From Moniliella sp. 'wahieum' (lineage: Eukaryota; Basidiomycota; Moniliellomycetes; Moniliellales; Moniliellaceae), in assembly GCA_003971905.1 (NCBI GenBank), contig RSEE01000039.1:372001-436000 (forward strand): a stretch of DNA of 64,000 bases, read 5' to 3'. Below, in pieces: positions 55,227 through 64,000 of this stretch. The position numbers and the translations under genes are program-made. Positions within the stretch are counted from its first letter, which is position 1; each line of letters begins with the position of its first letter. The notes under the pieces were generated by a model that was not told where the DNA came from, ran no database searches, and saw nothing but the letters and a program-made list of their open reading frames with translations.

Positions 55227-55717
55227 ATGCCTCCCAAGCCTGGCGGCGGCGTGGCAAGGCCATGCCCCTGGCGATGCCAAGGCCAAGGCGACGCCACCAC
55301 GCAAAGTGCCCGTGCTGGCCTGCAGGTCGTATCCTCTCCCTCGCGTGTCCTTTCGCGCTCTGTCCCCCTTGGCGTAGACTACTGACACTGCGCTGCGTGC
55401 CCAGTTCCTGCGGCCGCATCCACCGGCGGCTCAAGCAGCGCTCGCAGGGCCAAGTGCGCGTCGGTGCCAAAGCGGCCGTGTACACGGCCGCCATCCTCGA
55501 GTACCTCACGGCTGAGGTGCTGGAGCTCGCCGGCTCCGTCGCCAAGCAATCCAACCTGAAGCGCATCGCGCCCCGGCACCTTCAAATGGCCATTCGCGGC
55601 GATGGCGAGTTGGACGCGTTGGTCAAAGCTACGATTGCCGGCGGAGGCGTCTTGCCTCACATTCATCCCATCTTGATGCCAAAGAAAAAGGCGATCAAGC
55701 CGGGCACGCCCAAATAA
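55227..55717 (+). CDS. HTZ1: Histone variant H2A.Z
   Basis: Replacement histone deposited by SWR1 at promoters. The N-terminus begins MPPKPGGG and has Lys/Gly-rich tail sequence. SARAGLQ ends the first exon. An intron at 55326-55404 (GTCGTA donor, CCAG acceptor) precedes [57 protein letters not shown] and [19 protein letters not shown]. The VxPHI motif and the GDxELD segment distinguish it from canonical H2A. About five single-base losses in the tail and first codons of exon 2 must be restored to connect the pieces. GTCGTA is an unusual donor but conforms to GT. The C-terminus ([12 protein letters not shown]) is slightly longer than in yeasts. Confidence 0.93.
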
Positions 55718-56081
55718 GGTTGCTCGCTCGCTTGTGGGGGTGTGGGCGCCGACACCCTCACCCTATCAACTGTCCCGTTCACCTTTCTTCTCTTTTCCCC
55801 TTGCCTTTCTTTCCCTTTCTTTCCCTCCCTCTAGGCCCAGCCCGCCCCTGTGCGTGTATTTTCTGTGATGACAAGAATCCTCTGGCCTGCGCTTGGTTTC
55901 CCTGCCAGGCTTCCACCAAGCCCAGCGTTTGGCTGGACCAACCCACGGCCTTTCCCAATCGATCCTGTCGTGTCTAGGCGCAAGACGTGCTGCTCACGTG
56001 CTCCTGTATCTCGCTCCATCAGACACCACCAAATCATAGTTCCTTGCTCGCCTCCAGGTTCACCTCTCAACATTGGGACGG
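55718..56081. other. Intergenic between convergent genes
   Basis: About 360 bp of 3' regions for H2A.Z (+) and the RING ligase (-). A pyrimidine-rich tract covers 55,780-55,840. No gene is seen. Confidence 0.6.
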
Positions 56082-58413
56082 CTAGATGCGCTCGAGATTC
56101 ACCATGCAAGTGTACGCTGGAACGAAAGGTCAGGCAGTTCTCGAGACGGGGAGGGGTACGCGAGGTGGACGAGGTGGAACGGTGGCACTCACCTTTCCGG
56201 CAGACAGGGCAGGCATACTTGACCACTTCTTCTTGTGCTGAGGAAGGCGGGATTGGTCGACCCGTACATTAGCTTGGTAGGTTGCATTGCGCAGTTGCAC
56301 GGCACAGTCGACGCAGACACTGTGGGTGCACGGAAGCAGGAGTGTATAAGGGGGGTCGGTATAACAGATGGGGCAAGCAAGCTCGTCTTGTCCTGTAGCC
56401 CGGTCGCCGTTCTGGTCTCCCTCTAAGCCGTAGATGGCGTGAAGGCAAAACCGAAGCCCGCCATGCACGATCGCTTCTTGCCGCAAGACGGTAGTGGTCC
56501 AAGTGCCCAACGGCAGACGAGGTGGGACCTGCTCGTTCTCTTCGATTCCAGCAAGTGCAGCGGTTTGACGTGGTGGCCTCCCCAGTATCTTGGGGCGCCA
56601 AAGGGACGTGTCGTGAGTTGCGAGGCGACCCATCACCTCGCACGCGACGTCCCGACGAAGAGACAGGTACGTCATCTGACAATTGTCTGGACGTACCGGC
56701 GCCCCGGCATGGTCCAAAGCGATCACAACGAGGGCCAACTGGAGCGTAGTGTCCTCCTCTGCACCCTCCGAATCCAGCGCATACACCGCCGCTTCGGCCT
56801 CTTGGTCTCCCATAAGCGGGGCGGTGAAATGTCCTCCCTCATCCTCCCTTGCCACCTCCACTTGACTCGTACCTTCGTGCGAAGGGGAGAGGAGCGGAAG
56901 AACGACCGATCGGAAGAGTACGTTCTGGGTTAGTACTACCCATTCCTAGCTTGACCTCCCAAACTGGCGTGAGTACACGTACCTCGCGTCCCACCTCCGT
57001 GCTGCTCGCCTCGATCGAATAGCGGGCCGTACCCAAGTCCGCCGATTGTTGGTGCCGGATGGCGCTGAGGCACGCGTCCTCCACAGCTGAGCATTCGCCG
57101 CTGAGGCAGAAAGAACGCGTCCAAACCAAGCGGAAACGTAGCCTGCGCACCAACCTACTTCCGGGCCACACTTGGCTGCCCAGCAGGACGGGAACCGCGT
57201 CGGGCTCAGATCCAAATACTGGACCAAAGCGCCCGTTCCCCTCCTCGTTCTCCTCCGCCACACCCATACCCCAGTGTCGCACATACACCCGTGCCTCGAC
57301 TTGGGGCGCCGCACAGTCGTACACGACTTGCACCTCGTGGGCCTCCGCCCCGTCGGGAGACTGCGGGGCACCACGTGCACGCTCGCACGCTGCACCCGCA
57401 CCAAAAGGGTAGAGCATGTTGCCATGCTAGGGGGTAGCGTTGCGTTGCACCCAAGCCACAGAAGTGGGTGCATCGGTCCTCTCTCTGCCAATCCTGGACC
57501 AGGGGCGGGCGCCATGGGTTCCGATCCCGCACCCGTCGTCCCTCGGCCTCGTCGCCGAGGCCGCGGTCTGCACCGGTTCCATGGCATTGGAAGTCCGAGT
57601 CAATCCGAATTGAGCCTGCCACTGAAGCCAAGTAACGAGCTGGTGCAACCCAATGTCAGCCAGTGCGGATGCAGCAGGGAGGGAAGACGAAGACGAAGAC
57701 GAAGACTGAGCCTGGCTGTGCTTGTGCCTTCTGCCCCGACAAGGCGGCAATGTCGATCGGCGGACCAAACACGGTGGCGGACATCAACTGATCCTGCGTC
57801 GAGCCCGGCCAGGGGAGGCGGTTGCTCAGGCGCAACCAGGCGAGCGAAGTGAGCAGCGAACGGAAAAGCGTCTTTGGAGCGAAGTGAGAACGGATCCGAC
57901 CCGACTGACCGGGCGCGACGACGGCTCCTCCATGCTGGCCGACGCACTGGCTGCGCTCGACACGCCTGTGCACCCGTGGACCGATAGGCGGCGCTCCATC
58001 CCCGACGGAGCGGGACTCAACTGGACAGACGCTGGGAGAGGCGCGAGTGGCGCGGGAGGAAAACGGAGGGGCGGAACCGTGTCCTTCACCCGTCCCGCCA
58101 CCCACCGCCTCCCTCTCGTCTCTGCCCACGGGCTAGGAGCGCGGTCAAGGCCTTGGGGTAGGGGGGGACTGCTGTGCAACGGGGAATGCCTCTTCATCGT
58201 CAAGGAAAGGTCTGCGTCGGTGGATGGGTGTCGCCGTCCGGGTCCGGGCGGGCCAAGGAGCGGTTCAGAAGGCTGCATTTCGCCCACGGGGGCAAGGAAC
58301 GAGGTACCTGTCTCTGGTCCGGATGCGACCCCGCGCTCCTCCTCGCCGCCGACGTGACGGCCGCTGGGATGGAGGTGGGGGGGCTGGCGTGGGAAGGGCG
58401 GTGGAGCCGACAT
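56082..58413 (-). CDS. RING-type E3 ubiquitin ligase, MGRN1/RNF157-like
   Basis: Predicted ubiquitin ligase with a C-terminal RING: CPICYTDPPYTLLLPCTHSVCVDC, then a longer-than-usual insert, then YACPVCRK. Just before it, RQEAIVHGGLRFCLHAIYGLEG matches the MGRN1 segment KQKQIVDRVSYLLQEIYGIEN. Further upstream a beta-rich domain (HEVQVVYDCAAPQVEARVYV) matches the family's substrate domain. An intron at 56117-56192 (GTGAGT, CCAG) leads to a short last exon ending MVNLERI at 56082. The N-terminal 350 or so residues (from 58413, MSAPPPFPRQPPH) are Pro/Ser-rich and disordered, followed by SALADIGLHQLVTWLQWQAQF. Their linkage to the ligase is inferred from the continuous protein-like minus-strand sequence. 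A serine run is coded by a GACGAA-type repeat near 57,690. Frame changes are frequent. Confidence 0.7.
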
Positions 58414-58898
58414 GGTGGTGGCAAGCACTGCGGTTGGAACGCAATGGACTGTCGTTCCACAGCCGCAGAGGAGACCAAGCGTAAACGGGCGCAGAACTGT
58501 GCCTCGCTTGTCCGACGCATATAAGGCCCAGGGATCCAAACCTTTTTTTGGGGGGTCTCCCATGCAAACCGTATTGCTGCGGCGTAGATGCGGTCCCCGA
58601 AGCCCTCTTCCGCGGCCACATCCCGCAGCGAAAGTGACCACACACTACTATGATCCACCGTCGATGACTACTTTTACCTGTATGGTCACCTCTATAAACC
58701 CCCATCTGGTCTCAGGCCTGTTCTACATGCCGGCCAACTAGTAAAAAATACCGTAGTCCTCATCGTTCTTGTTGTGGGCATTTACATTCGTCCACTCGAT
58801 GGCTAATTGGAGAGAAGAAGAAAAATGGAGGGTCAGGAAAGACAAGGCGACGGGAGAGAAAGACGAAACAAGGAAAACCAAATGACGAGGCCGCGATC
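58414..58898. other. Intergenic, RING ligase promoter region
   Basis: About 480 bp upstream of the RING ligase start and downstream of the PPSY protein's stop. Open frames cross it but without recognisable sequence. A GGAGAGAAGAAG-rich stretch lies near 58,810-58,880. Confidence 0.5.
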
Positions 58899-60132
58899 CT
58901 AGTTGCTAGCAGGAGGCATGTGGCGCATCATGCCACCACGACCACCGGCACGGCCACCGCACGGAATCGCCTGCTTGATACGGTTCTTGAGCGACGACAA
59001 GCGCTGGGTGACAATCGACGTGACGCGGGTGATGCGCAGAATGGTGTCCGCGGGCGGGGCGGGGACAGGACGGAGGGGGAAGATGGGCGCGCGGAGACGA
59101 CAGCCGTGGCGGGGAAGCCCACAGGCAGCGTGACCTTGACGGACAAGTCCTCAATGGTGGATGCGTTGCGGCCGGGGAAGAGAGGCCGGATCGTTTCGTT
59201 GACCAATCCAAACGCACCCACCCCAACCGAGGCCAAAGGAAGCTTGTATGCACACACAAACACATGCCCCGGCCGTCGCAGCGCGGGAAACACTCACCGT
59301 AGCATTGTACGGTTTGGGGTGGTCCTTGGGCGGCTTGGGCTTCAACCCTCTTGGTCCAGAGGCGTGTCAAGATCCGCCGTGGGGGGCTTGGGCCACCCAG
59401 TTGGGATCGGGAGTGCTTGGGATCGGGAGCTTGGGCGGCCCGTGCGGGGGCTTCTTATGCGGAGGCTTCTTGTGAGGCGGCGGGATGCCCACCGGACCGG
59501 CCCGTGTGAAAGCCAGTTCCTTGACACCCGAGAAGGACCAACCAATAAGGAAGTGGCCGCCATGGTGCACCACCACTGGAATCTCCACTTCTTTGCCTGG
59601 CTCCAGCGTCGCACACACCTCAAAATGCGCTGGGTTCACGTCCATTTCCGAGTACCCAGGCTGCACACGTTCGACCGAAGTGGTTTGAGCCACGGTGGTC
59701 GCCCATAGGTCAGGATCCGCCGGGTACCCGTGGGTAGCCTGCATCATCTGGGCGTGGCGTTGGTACTGTTTATGGGCCTGGCGGATGGGCAAGTCAAACG
59801 AAACGGTCAGCAATGATTAATGATTGCGCCATCCCGTCGACGGAGGAGATGCATACCGAGCCAAGCGACGTCAATACGAGCCAAAAGCCGCCGGCATACA
59901 AGAGGAGTGCCAAGGCCAAGAAGAGTCCGGTGCGGCGGCGGTGCGATCCATGCTGGGCACAAGTGCACACGGGGCTGGAGGCCTGTTCGGCATCCGCATC
60001 CGTGCCGGCATCGACCTCAATGCTGATGGCCGGGGCGGGGAGAGGCACAGCTGGCTTTTCCTCGTCGGGCACGTCGGCGAGGAAAGGGCGTGTCTCGTCG
60101 TAGCTGGGAGGGCGTGAGGCAACAGGCGGCAT
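58899..60132 (-). CDS. Single-pass membrane protein with PPSY motif, unknown function
   Basis: Not recognised as a named family. The N-terminus (MPPVASRPPSYDETRPFL, start 60132) carries a PPSY motif, the kind bound by WW domains of Nedd4/Rsp5 ligases. A CTCAQHGSHRRR stretch precedes one membrane helix (TGLFLALALLLYAGGFWLVL). An intron (59778-59856, GTATGC, CCAG) leads to a luminal-type domain with NPAHFEVCATLEPGKEVEIPVVVHHGGHF, a His/Lys/Pro repeat (PPHKKPPHKKPPHGPP) and NETIRPLFPGRNASTIED. A second intron begins near 59295 (GTGAGT). The last part, VTSIVTQRLSSLKNRIKQAI and a Gly/Met tail ending PPASN, needs one frame change. An alternative start at 60165 adds eleven residues. The beta-rich luminal part hints at LEA-2-like or similar domains, without proof. 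Confidence 0.65.
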
Positions 60133-60836
60133 GGAGACGGTGAGCGGGTGGGTGGGGGCGCCCAAGAGCGGTGGCGGTGGGGTGGCAAAAGCAGGGCGGG
60201 TGGCTAGTGGCGGCCTGATAAATCGAGCGATTGGCGATAGCCATTATTATATAACCGCCCCCCGCACAGCGCCACAATCGCACCAGATGGGCTGCAATGT
60301 TCAATGTATCCTTGGCCTTAGGTGAGCGTGCCTCCCTCGGATGGAGGTGTGGCCCGAGCGCGCGCTGGGGTACGCTGCTGCGCAGCGGTGCGCAGCACTG
60401 GCGTGCGCAGCAGACCACTCCGCCTCGGCCACTTTTGCTGGCTGCCACGCCTGCCCCACGCACGCGCCGTGGGCGTACGGTTGACAGTGGTGTGATAAGA
60501 CATCCGCCCGCAGAGGCGGCGCCAACGCGTGTGGGTTTTAAGAGAGGAATGCACATTGGAGGGAATACAGCGTGTACGTGGGAGAGTCTATGACAATGCA
60601 GCCACAGGTAGAGGGATGCCAGCGGAGCTGGTGTACATTGGGTTACTGCCATCCCGTCGGGATATAGTTGGGGGATCTCACGAAAAGGGAGGGAGCGTCC
60701 GAGTGACAAAAGGTGGAACTGATGTGGTGCAGCAAAAACGGTATCAGGGTAATACAATAGGGAAAGTCAGTGTATGGAGGGAACGTCTGTGTGTGTGTGT
60801 GGGGTGTATACAATCGGAAAACAACAAAGTCCGTCT
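60133..60836. other. Intergenic, promoter of the PPSY gene
   Basis: About 700 bp upstream of the PPSY protein and downstream of the LtrA-family gene. It contains a TATA-like element and a GC-rich block with GCGCAGC repeats (60,365-60,415). A GT run lies near 60,788-60,800. No gene is seen. Confidence 0.5.
60246..60254 (-). promoter_or_regulatory. TATA-like element of the PPSY gene
   Basis: TATATAATA on the minus strand, about 115 bp upstream of the start codon at 60132 and flanked by GC-rich DNA. Confidence 0.45.
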
Positions 60837-63800
60837 TTAGTGGGCCAGCAGAGCCCACCGCATCGACGTACGCAACACCCGGGGGTGAACATGGCCTATG
60901 CTCTCAGCCCCATTGTCAGCCACGCCGCGCTCCGCCGGGCTGAGGTCGCTGTACTCGTGCCAATCGGTCGCCAGGCCCGGAGCTGGCAGATGCGATGGCG
61001 CGGACGTAGTAGGAGAGAGGGGCGATACGAAGCGGCGTAGCAATCCTGGTGACGGCGGCTCTTCCCCTTCGTCCACAGTCACCACCCGGCTCAACGACGC
61101 CTCGGACCGGAAGCCAAACAGAATCTCCCAAACTCGCACGCGGCGTGGCGCAGTCCCACCCGGCCCCGGTCTTGGAGAGAAATCCGCCCGCGGTTCGACT
61201 GGGCCGACCAAAGCCGTCTCATCGCTGGTTCGCATGGAGGATCCCAAGCCGGGGAACGCAACGCTGATCCCTGGTGTCCGTCGTGCACGTGCTCGAGCTT
61301 GCATCTGCTCGTGGTGGCGGATTGCGGCACGATGCGGGTCGTACGACTTGCCCACCGAGCCGATTTTGGAGATGACTTCAAAGCTGACAAGCACGAGAAG
61401 TAAAGCGGCCTGAATGCCAAGCAGGGGCAAGGGATGCGTTTCGGCCTGCAACGTGTCCTTGGTCTCCTGCCCGGAATCTTGATGCCCAGTGGTCGAGGAG
61501 GAACTGTCTGGCAGACTCACAACGCGGTTGGTAACCAGCGGTACCAGAGCGGACAGTACCGCGGCCACGCCTCGCACTGCAATGCGAACCCGAGTAGAGA
61601 TGAGAGCAGTGTGAGGAACGTCGAGCGATTTGTGCAGGCACCCAATCACTGCCAAGCACGTAAGCACGACCGATACGCTTCCGCTAAAGAGCCAACCCAG
61701 GGAAGCAGTATGTCGACTGCGCAGCTTTTCATCCAATTGGCTCATCGATGAGGAGGTGATCGAGTTGGAATCGACGCTAGCTTGGTCCAGAATCCGTTCC
61801 ACGGCCGACCCAAGGAGCACCACGGCACCACAGAGAGGGAAGTAGATGGAAGTGTAGGCGAGAGAGATCCGCGGTCCTCGACGGAGCGCATGCACATAGG
61901 TCCGGCTCCCATGAACATCAAACGTGAGCCATGAGATGAGAAAGGCGCAGGTGATGGCCAGGGCCGAGGCGCCCCAAAGGCGGGAAAACCCTACCTCGGA
62001 CCTCTCCGGGTTGGACGACGCTGTAAACATGCTCGAGATGACCACTTCACCAATCGACACGAGGCAAAAAGTGTCATGCGCTCCGACATGTGCTCCACGT
62101 TGATGGCGGGTACGTGACCGAGGCCTAGGCTGGGAATATGGCCTGGTTTGAAGGTCCGCTTGAACCGTCCATGGATCCATTGCGTGGCCGTCGATACCGC
62201 ATACCGTAGTCCCAAATCCGTCACGAGCCCCGTCATGGTCAGGGCAATTACCGTGATGGAACTGTCAGCAGCCAAGATGGAGAAAAAATGCCAGCTAGGA
62301 CAGCGAGGCAGCCAGCTTGGATCCATAGCGCCCGACGGAACGCCGGGAGCCAATACCCATAACAGACCAGCATAATCAGACGGATCCCCTTGGCCCACAC
62401 GTAAAACGCGGTTGCTGCATGTAGACTGGAACGATAGCCGGTAGCAAAGAAGTATCCTCCGACAATGTGCGCTCTGGTATCCGCACACGATCCCAACCCT
62501 GAGTCCACCTCGGCACGACGGCCCAAGGCGGGTGGAAGCCAACGACGGCTCAGCCCCTCATCCTTGTTGACAGGCGTCTCGTCCCGGCACCCATCTGTGT
62601 CAGCAAAGACAATGTTTACCGCCGTCGCATTCGCGGCAAAGCCCGCCATGACAACCATGTAGACCAGGACGGCAAGGCGTTGCAAGACATCGTCCGTACC
62701 GGACTGGTTGATCCACGATCGCATGTCCCCCCAAATGGAGTAACTGAGGTAGAACACAATGGCAAACTTGGCGATGCCCACCCCATTGGATCCTTCGGCG
62801 GCTTCAGACGCAAGAATGTGACAAACACCAGCAGCTGCCATATCAAACACGAGTTCGGTCCGCGAAACTCCCCGTTCGTGCGTTTCACCATAGTACCTGA
62901 TAGAGAGGTCTCAGTATAAGTTGCCGTCATGCATCACATGCCAACGTAGCTGATACGATTGTGGGACTCACTTTCCATCATACAGCCATTGGCGAATGAC
63001 TGGCTTTCTGACAATGTGGGACCACGACAGAGGCGTTTCCGGAAGAAGGGGGCAATGTACGGCCCATCATAGCTGCCATGGACATGGTCAAAGCACTCCG
63101 TGGTAGGAGAGTGTTGATTGCCATGACCATCATCCTGCGACTTGCGCTCCCTCGCAGTGTCAGTGTCATGATATTCACCATCTCCACCGCCCTCCATCTT
63201 GTCCACTACGACAGGGCGGCAAGGCACCGTTGAGCGTTGATGGGCCATTCGCCCCAAACCAGGGTTGAGCGACGTGCTCCTTGATGCACGATGGGAATAA
63301 GGGCGGGCTTGGGGCATGGAGCTGGTGTTTATCCCGTCGATACTAGTACCACCACCGTACGCACGCTCGGCTTCCTCCACGTCTTCATGTGCATCGAGGA
63401 CCAAGTTGGTCTCGGAGATGCTGTGGTGGTACGGGATTTGACGGAACGCCAGTCCGTCGTCCGATCGGATTGGGACCGTAGGCGCCAAGGGGGGGAACGC
63501 ACTGGTCTTATGGTCCCAAGTAGCATTCTCCACTTGGTAAGACGACGATGCGATACTGTCACGGGTGGAGGGGACGGGAGATAAGACCGAGTGCAGTTTG
63601 TTGTCCGTGGGGGCTGGGCGTGAAGCATGTCCAGACGCGGCCGAAGAACGTACATCAGTCGAATACGCATTGATCAACCAAGCTATCTCATCACCTGGTG
63701 GGGCAGTGCCTGCTTTGGAGGGAGAGGGACCCAGATCCATGTGCACCGGTTCGGGACTCTGAGCTACCATGGCGGTGCCGGTTATTGTATCCGCAGCCAT

Positions 63801-63899
63801 GTAGGCAGACGAATGAGGAGTGTGCCTGGACGTAGGCGGGTACCAGGCCGGGGTGATGGTGGCGGAACGGTCGGGTGTAGGGACGCGGTTCGGGGGCAT
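60837..63899 (-). CDS. LtrA-family (low temperature requirement A) multi-pass membrane protein
   Basis: Fungal member of the LtrA superfamily, whose transport or signalling role is unknown. A long N-terminal cytosolic part (MPPNRVPTPDRSATITP onward, about 320 residues) is Ser/Pro-rich and disordered. The membrane core begins ERGVSRTELVFDMAAAGVCH, close to the family's ELxFDL signature. Helices such as FAIVFYLSYSIWGDM, LAVLVYMVVMAGFAANATAV and SITVIALTMTGLVTDLGLRY follow. The second diagnostic motif is EHMSERMTLFCLVSIGEVVIS, recovered after one base. At least four more hydrophobic helices come before a polar C-terminus ending MRWALLAH at 60837. Introns are likely near 62,905-62,985 and 62,270-62,290. 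The frame stays open upstream of 63899 to the window edge, so the true start may lie outside. Confidence 0.78.
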
Positions 63900-64000
63900 G
63901 AGGGTTTGCAGGCGGTCTTGGGACGATAAAGGGGAGGTTGTCTGCGCATCTTCACCCGACCAAGCGGAACCATCGATCCACCCAGGTGACCACCAGGCCG
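63900..64000 (-). other. Possible 5' continuation of the LtrA-family gene
   Basis: The coding frame of the LtrA-family protein remains open on the minus strand from 63899 to the window edge without another ATG. This stretch is either the 5' leader or the last part of an upstream coding segment cut off by the window. Confidence 0.4.

Overview
This is a nuclear fragment of a fungus, most likely a basidiomycete. The evidence is spliceosomal introns of about 46-90 nt with GTACGT, GTATGT, GTAAGT or GTGAGT donors, only 0-3 introns per gene, GC-rich coding sequence, and a gene set that budding yeast partly lacks: DDX41, a GCP4-type gamma-tubulin complex protein, an MGRN1/RNF157-type RING ligase and a group III (Nik1) histidine kinase. 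The low intron density would fit Ustilaginomycotina or a related yeast-like lineage, but no rank below phylum can be fixed from this sequence.

Layout. 0.6-1.6 kb: secreted two-domain double-psi beta-barrel protein (+). 3.1-3.6 kb: beta-NAC (-). 3.9-4.4 kb: possible unknown spliced gene (-). 4.5-7.4 kb: ATP synthase subunit e (-), divergent from DNA polymerase epsilon subunit B (+). 7.8-9.0 kb: two-RRM protein (-). 9.0-11.5 kb: no recognisable gene. 11.5-13.2 kb: ATP synthase beta (+). 14.5-16.1 kb: GPI-type six-hairpin glycosidase (-). 16.8-21.2 kb: prolyl-tRNA synthetase (-), divergent from DDX41 helicase (+). 21.6-25.1 kb: fasciclin-repeat membrane protein (-). 25.3 kb: tRNA-Met (+). 25.7-31.1 kb: POL5 (-), divergent from casein kinase I (+). 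31.7-33.5 kb: disordered hypothetical (-). 34.1 kb: tRNA-Gln (-). 35.1-39.3 kb: Nik1 histidine kinase (+). 39.8 kb: tRNA-Phe (-). 40.0-42.7 kb: GCP4 (-). 43.4-43.9 kb: small unknown protein (-). 44.4-45.8 kb: Ime2/MAK-like kinase (-). 46.3-47.4 kb: Rvs167-type BAR-SH3 (-). 49.0-51.0 kb: long-chain acyl-CoA synthetase (+). 53.4-53.7 kb: CYSTM protein (-). 55.2-55.7 kb: histone H2A.Z (+). 56.1-58.4 kb: RING ligase (-). 58.9-60.1 kb: PPSY membrane protein (-). 60.8-63.9 kb: LtrA-family membrane protein (-), possibly continuing past the window edge.

The genes are ordinary housekeeping and signalling loci and form no obvious pathway cluster. No transposon, virus-derived element, CRISPR array or gene-cluster system was recognised. 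The most important general feature is technical: most multi-kilobase genes need one or more reading-frame changes, and every one worked through is explained by a lost base, mostly inside a homopolymer or doublet. Essential genes (ATP synthase beta, H2A.Z, polymerase epsilon subunit, ProRS) are affected alike, so this looks like uncorrected assembly error and not gene decay. Coordinates below therefore span the whole gene through such breaks.
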